From positions 62,001 to 126,000 of the forward strand of contig CAMHMH010000005.1 in NCBI GenBank assembly GCA_946186205.1: a stretch of 64,000 bases of DNA, given 5' to 3'. Within the stretch, counting starts at the first letter, position 1; each line of letters opens with the position of its first letter. The notes beneath the pieces are model-generated. The model was given only the letters and a program-made list of their open reading frames with translations, was not told the DNA's origin and did no database searches. Below, piece by piece: positions 8,944 to 17,163 of the stretch. The translations under genes and the position numbers were made by a program. This stretch comes from an uncultured Fretibacterium sp. GTDB lineage: Bacteria > Synergistota > Synergistia > Synergistales > Aminobacteriaceae.

Positions 8944-10163
8944 CTATAACGGGCTTGTAGATTCTCTCAGGTTTGAAATGTAAACTAATTCTGATCCTTT
9001 AGGTATACAATCAGGTATTTCAATTTCGAAGTCATACAATCCCTCTTTGTCTGCTGAAATCTCGCCGGGCAGTTTCCCTTCAACGCTTCATGTTACCGGC
9101 GTGCTTCCTTTCGAGAGCTTAAGCCCTGAAGAGTAAGGAACGTTAAGAGTCGGTTTCGCGGGAGTCCCTGAAAGTGTCGGCGGAATTGCTTTCACTGCGA
9201 GCTGCAATGTTTTCTCGGTGACCCTGCTCCGTTTTGCGCTTTAAGTTTCACATTGAACAATCCGTAAACAGTCGGCTTGCCTGAAATTTTGCCTCTGTCG
9301 TTAATAGTGAGTCCGTCCGGGAGTCCTTCTGCTGACTATGTGATTGTCTTTGTGCCTTTAGCCCTCATTGTTACGCTGTAAGATTTTGTGATTGTCCCTG
9401 CCTTAAGGCTCGCTGTAGTGATGGTTACGGGGTCAAGAGTCTGAATAGTGAGAGCCTTTGAGTTTTTGCCGCAAGAGTTTGACGCTGTTACAGTGAATGT
9501 ATACTTGCCTGCTTTTGTGGGAGTTCCTGAGATGAGTCCTGATTCGCTGAGTGAGAGTCCTGCTGGCAGTTTGCCGCTGAGAGTCCAAGTGAGCGGAGTC
9601 GCCCCTGAAGCTGTGAGCTGTAACGAGTAAGGCTGATTCGTGATTGCGTTGCTGAGAGTCTCGGTCAAGATTTAGGGCGGTAATTCTTCTTGTGTGTCTT
9701 CATCAATGGCAGCTGAGACTTCTACATTTACTGACGCTGTGAGTCCTCTGAAACTTGCTGTTAATGTCGCTGTTCCTTCTTTGAGTCCGGGAACACAGCC
9801 GTTACCGTTCCCCCGCGCAAATTCCGCTGAAGTCCATTGAGTCCCGGCGAGCGATGATGATACGTAATATCTTCCGTCAGAGTCGACTGCATAAAGCCCG
9901 GCGGAAGTCTCTGAGTTTACATTAGCATAAGCTGTTGAGCCTTCTGGAAATTCAATGCCGACAATATTCGCGCTGTCAAGATCAATATCCGCACGCGCTT
10001 TCATGCAGACTGCATATAGCCGGATGTCTGTACCTGCATTCACCAGAAAAACCGCTTACGCCAGCTGTGAGACCTCCGGCGGCACTTTGGGAAGTTATAA
10101 CATTGTCGTGCGCTTGTCCTTTGAACATGCCATTACTTATGCCGTCAAATACATCGTGAAGAT
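8944..10163 (-). pseudogene. Decayed gene for a surface protein with He_PIG-type Ig repeats
   Basis: Read on the minus strand, this stretch encodes pieces of a repeat protein but has no intact frame. The first piece (about 10163-10040, FDGISNGMFKGQAH...) shifts frame near 10040 into a 123-residue piece (TAYANVNSETSAGLYAV...). This stops at a TAA (9672-9674) and continues in the same frame as a classic Ig repeat (GATPLTWTLSGKLPAGLS, then SGLISGTPTKAGKYTFTV). A second repeat begins TIT-TAG-SAEGLPDGLT (TAG at 9336-9338) and suffers another frameshift near 9235. A third reads PVT-TGA-SVEGKLPGE (TGA at 9088-9090) and ends at TAG 8944-8946. There is no start codon or ribosome site at the 5' end, which abuts the murJ terminator. 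It is best read as the 3' remnant of a cell-surface or autotransported protein. Confidence 0.7.
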
Positions 10164-10175
10164 AATGTACAATGC

Positions 10176-10208
10176 AAAAAGAGTCCCTTGCGCCTACAGG
10201 GGGACTCT
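10176..10208 (-). terminator. Rho-independent terminator of the murJ operon
   Basis: On the minus strand AGAGTCCC pairs with GGGACTCT across a 13-base loop and is followed by TTTTT. It lies 18 bases beyond the murJ stop codon, closing the DUF1015-to-murJ gene run. Confidence 0.85.
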
Positions 10209-10225
10209 TCTCTTTCTCAATATCT

Positions 10226-11785
10226 CTATTTCTTCCCGAACGCCTGACGAAGCAGCTGCCACTCCTCAAAATTCTTCAGCAATGTTACTCCCGCATACAC
10301 TCCCGCGCTTAACACAATCACTCCCAAGACCCATAGCGAACGAATCATTATTCCCGATGAAACATCATACGGCCATACGAACCTATACACCATAACCGCA
10401 ATGTCTATCACCGCAAGCGCAACAAGATAATCACCCGCAAGATCCCACGTGATAATCTTCAGAGGACGGCCCAGTTTCTTTTTGACGTAATACAGTCCTA
10501 ACAGCCCCGACAATGTGAACGCGATTCCCGGCGCAAGCGCAAGACCGTTATACCCCATCGGCCACACAAGCACGAACGACAGCAGCGCAGTAGCACACAC
10601 GCTGAACGCCGTAACCCTGAAAGCCTCCTTAGGCATCGACAGCGCATATAACGCACGCATTACGACCGTAGAGCACGCCATACCCGGCAAGCCCAGCATG
10701 CTGAACGCTAACGTTGATGACGTTGCAGACCACGCCCAAGCACCAAACTCACCGCGTACAAACACAAGATGTACGAACTCGTCCGAGATCGCTATCACTC
10801 CCAATGAAGCCGGAAGCACTACGAACAATGCGAACCTCACTGCCTGCCTTAACGTGTCAATAAATTCCTCGTCATCTTTCGCCCGCGACAATTGCGGCAA
10901 TACTGCCTGTGATATTGCGATCACGAACAAGCCTAACGGGAGCTGCAAAATTCTGTTCGAGTAGTTCAGGACGGAGATGCTTCCCTCTTGAAGGAATGAG
11001 CCAAGCATACGGCTTATTATCGGGTTGACTTGATTCAATGAGAGTCCCGCCGCGTATGGAAGAAACAATTTCATTATCCGCTTCAAGTCAGGGTCTTTCA
11101 TGTCAGGCCGACTCGGATAAAGTACAGCCTTCAATCTGAAACTGTACAGCCATTGAGTCAGGAAGTGCGCGAACCCTCCGCATAATACCGACAATGCCAA
11201 GCCGTAAACACCAAAACGCGCCGCAAATATCGGAGCCGTAACGATAAATATCAAGTTGCTGAATGCTGGTGATAATGCCGGGACAAAGAATGATCCCAAT
11301 GAATTAAGCTCGCCCATCGTCAGCGCGCTCAAAGAGATCACTATCAAGAAAGGAAACATCCACCGCGTAAGCTCAACCGCAAGTGAATGACTCTCACCGT
11401 CAAATCCCGGTGCCATAATCTTAACGAGGCCGGGCGCAAAAATTATCCCAATCCCAACAACTATTAACGCCGCCACAAGCAAGACCGTCATCGTTCCCCG
11501 CGCTAATGCTAATGCTTTCTCACGGCTCTTTGCGAGGGACTGCGAAAACACCGGGACGAACGCCGCCGATAATGCACCTTCAGCCAATAACTGGCGCGCC
11601 AAATTCGAAAGGGTATACGCTATGTTGAATGCGTCCATGTATTTTGTCGCTCCGAAAAACGCAGCTACAAGCACTTCACGCGCAAGGCCAAGTATACGGC
11701 TTAAGAATGTTCCGGCCATCATGAAAATTGCATGACGCACCATTGAGGGACTCTTGTTAGTCTTGTTATCATTATTATTCTGCAA
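10226..11785 (-). CDS. murJ: Lipid II flippase MurJ
   Basis: Integral membrane protein of 519 residues in the MviN/MurJ family, which flips lipid II to the outer face of the inner membrane for peptidoglycan synthesis. The family N-terminus is clear (MMAGTFLSRILGLAREVLVA, then AYTLSNLARQLLAEGALSAAF), and about 14 hydrophobic helices can be traced. The start is a TTG preceded by GGTGAT; no ATG lies upstream of the conserved region in frame. It is the last gene of a minus-strand run with comF, rnhA, DUF3084, EamA and DUF1015 genes, and a strong terminator follows. Confidence 0.94.
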   Translation of the reverse strand: MQNNNDNKTNKSPSMVRHAIFMMAGTFLSRILGLAREVLVAAFFGATKYMDAFNIAYTLSNLARQLLAEGALSAAFVPVFSQSLAKSREKALALARGTMTVLLVAALIVVGIGIIFAPGLVKIMAPGFDGESHSLAVELTRWMFPFLIVISLSALTMGELNSLGSFFVPALSPAFSNLIFIVTAPIFAARFGVYGLALSVLCGGFAHFLTQWLYSFRLKAVLYPSRPDMKDPDLKRIMKLFLPYAAGLSLNQVNPIISRMLGSFLQEGSISVLNYSNRILQLPLGLFVIAISQAVLPQLSRAKDDEEFIDTLRQAVRFALFVVLPASLGVIAISDEFVHLVFVRGEFGAWAWSATSSTLAFSMLGLPGMACSTVVMRALYALSMPKEAFRVTAFSVCATALLSFVLVWPMGYNGLALAPGIAFTLSGLLGLYYVKKKLGRPLKIITWDLAGDYLVALAVIDIAVMVYRFVWPYDVSSGIMIRSLWVLGVIVLSAGVYAGVTLLKNFEEWQLLRQAFGKK

Positions 11786-11824
11786 AGTTTTATCACCCGG
11801 CAGAATTATACACAGCTTGAGGAT

Positions 11825-12523
11825 TTATTTATCTGTTGAAGAGAGTGTATACGCGCAAATCACTTCAGCACCCGCAAGCCGACATGCCTCCGCAAACGCA
11901 ATGAGTGTATATCCCGTTGTGCATACATCATCAACAAGCGCGACTCTCAAGCCGTGAATGTCTTTCGTGAATCTGAAATCATCAGGGGCAATATTATTCT
12001 TTCGGTCTCTTGCGCTGAGACTCATTTGGTGCGGACGTTCGCGAGTCCTTTCTGAGACATCAAGAAGCTCAACGCCCCAATAATCGCACATTCCTTTCGC
12101 AAGTTCGAGTGTCTGATTGTACATTCGCTCGCTGTTCATTCTCAATGGTGCCGGCATAATGTAATCCGCTTCAGTCTCACCGAAACTTTTGGCCATGCAC
12201 ACACCCAAAGGATGACCGATTTCTTTGCGGCCTTCCTCTTTGAACATGTGAATTACTTTCTTGACGCTCATATCGTGATGGAACAATGCAGAGTATACTG
12301 TTACGTTCTCAAGATGACGGGTAATAATATCTTTCGTGAATACTCTGTCGAACCCTCTGGCCCTTGCTGCTTCAATTTCACGCCGCCTGATTTCCGCCCG
12401 GCATGAGTCGCACGGATTCTCGCCAATCTTCCCGCAAATCTCACAGCTTGAAGGCCATATGAGATGGAGAAAATATTCAGCGAGTTTACGACAATTCAGA
12501 GCGCGCAATGTGTACAAGCTCAT
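11825..12523 (-). CDS. comF: ComF family phosphoribosyltransferase-like protein
   Basis: About 232 residues. An N-terminal zinc-ribbon-like CEICGKIGENPCDSC (about residues 27-41) is followed by a type I phosphoribosyltransferase fold whose PRPP loop reads VALVDDVCTTGYT (about residues 198-210). ComF acts on the cytosolic side of DNA uptake, handling incoming single strands together with PriA/ComFA-type helicases in competent bacteria; in non-competent species its role is uncertain. The comEA-like and comEC-like genes lie 4-6 kb away on the other strand, which supports an uptake role. The 5' end overlaps rnhA by about 38 bases. ATG at 12523 is preferred over the adjacent GTG. Confidence 0.88.
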   Translation of the reverse strand: MSLYTLRALNCRKLAEYFLHLIWPSSCEICGKIGENPCDSCRAEIRRREIEAARARGFDRVFTKDIITRHLENVTVYSALFHHDMSVKKVIHMFKEEGRKEIGHPLGVCMAKSFGETEADYIMPAPLRMNSERMYNQTLELAKGMCDYWGVELLDVSERTRERPHQMSLSARDRKNNIAPDDFRFTKDIHGLRVALVDDVCTTGYTLIAFAEACRLAGAEVICAYTLSSTDK

Positions 12524-12932
12524 CACACCTGTTATTCCGTTCGTCGTCCGAATGTCCTTTGACCCAGTGCCAATGAACGCGGTGAATCTGAGTCAGCCGG
12601 TCTAATTCCTCCCACAAGTCGCGGTTAAGAACGTCGCTTCCTCCTGATGTCCGCCAGCCGTTTCGCTTCCAGTTATAGAGCCAGCGTTTGACGAAAGCAT
12701 TCTGCAAATACGCCGAGTCAGTATGCAGGTCAACTTCACACGGGACTTTCAGAGCCTCAAGAGCACGTATCGCAGCTGTGAGTTCCATGCGGTTATTTGT
12801 CGTGTCGTTCTCGCCGCCGTAAATTTCGCGCTCCTTTCCGTGTTCGGGTGAATAGAGTATTGCCGCCCAGCCTCCGAGTCCGGGATTCGGTGACGCTCCT
12901 CCGTCTGTGTAGATTATTACGTGCGGTTTCAT
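12486..12932 (-). CDS. rnhA: Ribonuclease HI
   Basis: 148 residues, the usual length. It removes RNA from RNA-DNA hybrids. The catalytic carboxylates are in place: Asp in IYTDGGASPNPG, Glu in NNRMELTAAI, Asp in LHTDSAYLQ and the C-terminal Asp in NNRCDELVH. The handle region (KRWLYNWKRNGW) is present, so it is the E. coli-like form. It overlaps the comF start by about 38 bases and follows the DUF3084 gene by 3 bases. Confidence 0.95.
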   Translation of the reverse strand: MKPHVIIYTDGGASPNPGLGGWAAILYSPEHGKEREIYGGENDTTNNRMELTAAIRALEALKVPCEVDLHTDSAYLQNAFVKRWLYNWKRNGWRTSGGSDVLNRDLWEELDRLTQIHRVHWHWVKGHSDDERNNRCDELVHIARSELS

Positions 12933-12935
12933 GTC

Positions 12936-14048
12936 TCACTCCTCGAATACTATATCAATCACTACAGGCCCTTCAGTGTATATATCACCTGATGCAATTG
13001 CTGAGATTATCACCGGGGACTTTATCCGGCTCAAAGTTTCTACTGCTGAAAAGAATGATTCACCGTCAAGAGTCCCGACATTTTTCGTGAAAGGCTCCGG
13101 CAAAATTCCATCCTTTATGACCTTGTTGCGGAGCTCACGCAGAAATATATGCAGGGTTTCTTCAGGTGATGACTTTGCATTGGAAGCGTCAAAAAATTTC
13201 CGGTACACTGGCATCCCGTCACGATACGTTAATATGCTCGCGCCGTTCTCAAGACGCACAATCACTCGCTGTTTTTCTCCCGCCGTGTAATTCTCAGCAG
13301 ACAACGCACGAACGTATTGCCGAATATCCGCGCTCAATATCTCAGCGATTAATTTTGACTCTGACTCCGCGTCGAACTCTATCGGAATATCACGAAGCCT
13401 CGCGAATGACTGCCCGGAAATTCTCGCAAGAACATTCAATCTCACCTGCTGCTTCAGTTCCTCAAGCCCGGAAATTATTTCTTCCCTCGATGACCCTTCA
13501 TCAAATGCTGTCTGCCCAAGCAATATATTTGCGCTCAATGCTACCGACTCGCTTCTGAGAGTTTTTATCTCACGTTTCAGGCGCGACGATTCTTCACGCA
13601 TTACCCGCAGTGCCGCTTCAAGCTCGGATTTCTCCTGCTCAAGTATCAGCTTGTCATTCCTCATTGAGTCAATCTCAAAGCCAGTAAGATCCAAACTCGC
13701 TGACGCTTCCGCAAGTGATGCCCTCATCTGTTCCGTGTCCCGTTCGTTCATACTAAGCTGAAACTGCAAGTCGTACAATTGCTGCTTCAACATCTTCATG
13801 CCGAACAGGGCAGTCCTGACATCCTGAGACAATGCGGCCATGACTCCAATAATCCCGACTGCTATCACCGCTCCCGTTAATGCCGTGATGAGTCTGCTCG
13901 TGTGCTTTGGACGAAGACCGAAAATTGAGACGCGCTTCTTGCCCCATTTAGTGCCGACTGAGTCACCGAGAACCGACAATAACGCGCTCATTATTATCAC
14001 CGAAACTATTGGCAGTATGTTTATGTCTTCAAGAAATCTCAGGAACAT
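12936..14048 (-). CDS. DUF3084 membrane protein with coiled coil
   Basis: 370 residues of unknown function. Two N-terminal membrane segments (about residues 10-30 and 50-72) flank a short basic loop GTKWGKKRVSIFGLRPKHTS, which is the conserved DUF3084 signature. A long coiled coil follows (about residues 80-185, rich in Leu, Glu and Arg heptads), then an alpha/beta C-terminal domain containing the ERVGxR-like VIVRLENGASILTYRDG segment. DUF3084 proteins are known from cyanobacteria and some diderm anaerobes without an assigned activity. The gene overlaps the EamA gene by 20 bases and precedes rnhA by 3. Confidence 0.75.
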   Translation of the reverse strand: MFLRFLEDINILPIVSVIIMSALLSVLGDSVGTKWGKKRVSIFGLRPKHTSRLITALTGAVIAVGIIGVMAALSQDVRTALFGMKMLKQQLYDLQFQLSMNERDTEQMRASLAEASASLDLTGFEIDSMRNDKLILEQEKSELEAALRVMREESSRLKREIKTLRSESVALSANILLGQTAFDEGSSREEIISGLEELKQQVRLNVLARISGQSFARLRDIPIEFDAESESKLIAEILSADIRQYVRALSAENYTAGEKQRVIVRLENGASILTYRDGMPVYRKFFDASNAKSSPEETLHIFLRELRNKVIKDGILPEPFTKNVGTLDGESFFSAVETLSRIKSPVIISAIASGDIYTEGPVVIDIVFEE

Positions 14049-14898
14049 TTTTTCTCAGATACGGCGAAAGCTCAGAAATCATCACCGCAATAAATATCAA
14101 TCCACAGCCCGTAAGCATTCTGACTGTTACAGACTCATTCAGGAAGATAATACTGCTCAGAAGCCCGAACACTGACTCAAGGCTCATTATTATTGTGGCG
14201 TGAGACGGCTCCGCGTATTTCTGCGCGACTATCTGCACCATGTAGCACCCGAATGTAGAAAATATTATCGTGAAGATTAATTCCGCAAGTCCGTTCATGC
14301 TCAGATATTCAGCAGGAGACTCAAAGATTATTGACGAAACTAACGAACACGCCGCGAATGACACGAACTCCACGAAACTTAACGCTATAGGATCTGAGTC
14401 ATGCGCGTAACGGCTTATCGCTATAACCTGAACCGCAAACATTACCGCGCATATCACCGTAAGAATGTCGCCTGACAGACTCTCACCGCCGGAGTCATCC
14501 CCCGTAAGCAAATACATTCCCAGAACGCACAGAACCGCCGCAAGAATTGTAAACCAGCCGGGAAATTTTTGGTTTACAATCCATATCATGAACGGCACCA
14601 TTAATACATACGTCGCTGAAATGAACGCCGAACGCCCCCCGCCGATATACCGCAGTCCGATTGTCTGAGTCGTTATCGCTATGAAGAGCATTACGCCGAT
14701 TATTACGCCGCCTTTTATGACTTTGCAGAATGACTCATGAATCCTCCTGTGAAAGAAGATGTATATCATCAATGCCCCGGCGGAAAATCTCAGGAACAAA
14801 AGCCAGCATGCCGGGTAAATTCCCACAAGTATTTTCATCGTCGGGAAGCTCGCGCCCCAGAAGACAGCGCAGAATAACAGCCCTAAGTCAGCAAGCAT
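14029..14898 (-). CDS. EamA/DMT-family transporter
   Basis: 289 residues with ten predicted membrane helices arranged as two EamA repeats (residues about 1-135 and 145-285). The N-terminus LLFCAVFWGASFPTMKILVG is typical of drug/metabolite transporters, and the second half ends in a SLESVFGLLSSIIFLNE helix that is also characteristic. The substrate cannot be deduced. Its start overlaps the stop of the DUF1015 gene by one base (TAATG), implying translational coupling. Confidence 0.85.
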   Translation of the reverse strand: MLADLGLLFCAVFWGASFPTMKILVGIYPACWLLFLRFSAGALMIYIFFHRRIHESFCKVIKGGVIIGVMLFIAITTQTIGLRYIGGGRSAFISATYVLMVPFMIWIVNQKFPGWFTILAAVLCVLGMYLLTGDDSGGESLSGDILTVICAVMFAVQVIAISRYAHDSDPIALSFVEFVSFAACSLVSSIIFESPAEYLSMNGLAELIFTIIFSTFGCYMVQIVAQKYAEPSHATIIMSLESVFGLLSSIIFLNESVTVRMLTGCGLIFIAVMISELSPYLRKNVPEIS

Positions 14899-16082
14899 TA
14901 TTTTATTCTCCGCGCCTCAAGGTAATATCTTTTCTCCGTCGCATGTCCCATTGAGAATGTTTTGCGGGGCATGACTCCGTTCTCTGAGATCACACGGAAA
15001 AATTCACTCTTCGCATTGTCATCAAACGCAGGAAGCTCAAAGCCTATATTGCCTTCCTCATTCGACAGTTCCTTCAGCGCATCAATATCATGTATGTAGT
15101 CAATGAGCAGTCCTTTTTCATCAAGATAATTCTGCAAAACTACGAGGGCTGAAGCTCCCTTTGACTTGCTGATTCGGATTATTCCCTTCTTGCCGTGAGC
15201 GTAAAACTTCACCGGCCATGAGTCACCGCCCGTGCAGATATTCTCCTTCACATCAGTTATGAAGCTCTCAAAGTCAGCCCCCTTCACAAGACGGTGTATA
15301 GGCTCAAACTTCACAGCGTCATCATATATATTCTCAAGCTCAACCATCGCATACCGTGATGTTATTCCGTCCCCGTAACATGCCTTAGCAGCCGCGAGTG
15401 AGTGATTACCATCACCAACAGCAAACACTAACGAATATTCTTTGCTCTTGCGCTTAATGTACGACTCTATTCTCATGTTCAAAGCCCGCCTGCTGTCCCC
15501 TCGAACAAGCCAGCCTTGTATATGCCCTCCGTCTAGCATCAAGTCAAAATCATACAGCTTAGGCATTGAGTGTTTTGCGAATCTAAGAGGCTCTATTATC
15601 TCGTGTTTCTCATCATCACATAACAAGATAACGTGTGAGAGTTCTAACGGTGAATTTGCCCGTATCATTTTTCGCGGCGGTATTCGTTCCTGAACAGTAA
15701 GCTCCGTAGCGCGTATCATAGGAGTTTTGCCGGGGCTGTAATCATATTTCTCAAGGTCAATCACTCCCACGATTCCATGACGTATTGAGCCGTCAATCAT
15801 TTCACGTTCAACATATATAAATGCGTTCTTGTACTCGGTGAAAATATTTTGCGACAGGTATTCATTCATGGCCGAATTTATGCGGGAAATTGACTCTGAG
15901 TTGTCATCTTTCAGGAATGCTTCAGGAAGTATGAGACGATAAGCGGACGGAGAGTCCCCGGCGTATTCCCTGACTTTGTCCCAATAATCTGGCTGGCTCG
16001 TAAACTGGTCGCACGCAACGCAAGCCCATTGTGATATGTCGTCAACTTCAGGCAGAAGGAAATTTGCAGGCGTGAATATGAT
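14898..16082 (-). CDS. DUF1015 family protein; probable non-AUG (ATC) start
   Basis: Protein of unknown function in the DUF1015 family. The first ATG in frame (15869) would give 323 residues, but the frame stays open and strongly conserved-looking upstream: FTPANFLLPEVDD, then QWACVACDQFTSQPDYWDKV and APSAYRLILPEAF-like sequence, all part of the family's N-terminal region. An in-frame TGA (16086-16088) leaves room only for ATC (16082), ATA (16079) or later weak codons as a start. GAAAGG (16091-16096, read on the minus strand) sits eight bases from the ATC, an ideal spacing. With that start the protein has 394 residues and begins (M)IFTPANF. The GDGNHSLAAAKACY motif typical of the family is at about residue 240. 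The alternative is a damaged start or a sequencing error. Confidence 0.75.
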   Translation of the reverse strand: MIFTPANFLLPEVDDISQWACVACDQFTSQPDYWDKVREYAGDSPSAYRLILPEAFLKDDNSESISRINSAMNEYLSQNIFTEYKNAFIYVEREMIDGSIRHGIVGVIDLEKYDYSPGKTPMIRATELTVQERIPPRKMIRANSPLELSHVILLCDDEKHEIIEPLRFAKHSMPKLYDFDLMLDGGHIQGWLVRGDSRRALNMRIESYIKRKSKEYSLVFAVGDGNHSLAAAKACYGDGITSRYAMVELENIYDDAVKFEPIHRLVKGADFESFITDVKENICTGGDSWPVKFYAHGKKGIIRISKSKGASALVVLQNYLDEKGLLIDYIHDIDALKELSNEEGNIGFELPAFDDNAKSEFFRVISENGVMPRKTFSMGHATEKRYYLEARRIK

Positions 16083-16200
16083 GTATCAATCCTTTCAAGT
16101 GAGTGTGAAAAATATTTTATGCAGGTCATAAAGGCGCGTCAATTCGTGCAGTTACGTTATAATTTGTGCATAAATCCCACATTATGAAGGAGAAAAATTT

Positions 16201-17163
16201 ATGCGCGAGATATTTGACCGTTACCGCAAGGCCATAATTACGGGCGGAGGTGTGATACTGTTTCTCATATTCGGAATGCTCACGATGATTTTCACAGACT
16301 CAGGAAACGAATCGGCGACTCGAAACTCAAACGCTAAAAACGAATCGACGACTCAGAATCAATCGAGTCAAAACCAAACTGCTGACTCAGAATCGAATCA
16401 GCCGTCAAGAGTCGTATATGTATATATCACAGGAGAGATCACAAAGCCGGGAGTCTATAAACTTTCGGAGGACTCAAGAGTCTTCCAGCTCATCGAAATG
16501 GCCGGGGGCTTCACGCCGAGAGCTGACACTGAATCGCTTAACCTCGCAGAAAATGTTGTTGACGGTTCGCACGTTCATATAGGCTCAAAGTTTCAGGTTC
16601 AGTACGCATCACCTACAATACCGGGAATGCCCGCGAATATTCAGCCTCAAAACGCAAACGCACGGGCAACCTCAGCAATCACATATTCACAGGCCCAGGC
16701 GGGAAAAATCAACATCAACTCAGCGGGAGCAGGAGAGCTTGAGAGCCTGCCGGGTATCGGGCCTGCATTGGCTCAAAGGATAATAGACTACAGGAACAAT
16801 CACGGGAACTTTTCACGCCCTGAAGACCTGATTAACGTACGGGGAATAGGACAGTCGAAACTAGCTCAGATATTGCCCCACGTTACGGCCATGAACACGG
16901 GAGGAAGTTACAGCACACGCACCAGCTACACCACAGGCGCAAGGACTTCACAGCCTCAATCAACCGCAGGACTAATCGACATCAACCGCGCAGGCCAGAA
17001 AGAATTAGAACGTCTGACAGGAGTCGGCCCGGCTACAGCAAAGCGGATAATCGAATACCGTAACCAGCACGGACGCTTCACGAAACCTGAAGACCTCATG
17101 AACATTCGCGGGATTGGCGCGGCAAAACTCAACAGCATGAGGCATCAGATCTTAATACGCTGA
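16201..17163 (+). CDS. comEA: ComEA-like DNA-uptake protein with SLBB and two helix-hairpin-helix domains
   Basis: 320 residues. One N-terminal membrane segment (about residues 11-31), a Ser/Asn/Gln-rich linker, an SLBB domain (VYVYITGEITKPGVYKLSED, about residues 76-125), then two ComEA-type helix-hairpin-helix units: ININSAGAGELESLPGIGPA with GIGQSKLAQILP, and IDINRAGQKELERLTGVGPA with GIGAAKLNSM. ComEA binds incoming double-stranded DNA at the cell surface or periplasm. The usual protein has one such unit; here it is duplicated. AAGGAG lies nine bases before the ATG, and a TATAAT hexamer lies at 16158-16163. The stop overlaps the start of the ComEC-like gene by one base, which supports the assignment. 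Confidence 0.88.
   Translation: MREIFDRYRKAIITGGGVILFLIFGMLTMIFTDSGNESATRNSNAKNESTTQNQSSQNQTADSESNQPSRVVYVYITGEITKPGVYKLSEDSRVFQLIEMAGGFTPRADTESLNLAENVVDGSHVHIGSKFQVQYASPTIPGMPANIQPQNANARATSAITYSQAQAGKININSAGAGELESLPGIGPALAQRIIDYRNNHGNFSRPEDLINVRGIGQSKLAQILPHVTAMNTGGSYSTRTSYTTGARTSQPQSTAGLIDINRAGQKELERLTGVGPATAKRIIEYRNQHGRFTKPEDLMNIRGIGAAKLNSMRHQILIR

Noticed and set aside
8944-10163. Stop-codon recoding (TGA or TAG read as Trp) to rescue the Ig-repeat gene
   Set aside because: All three stop codons and frameshifts occur within it, and TAG, TGA and TAA end ordinary genes in the window, so decay is simpler.
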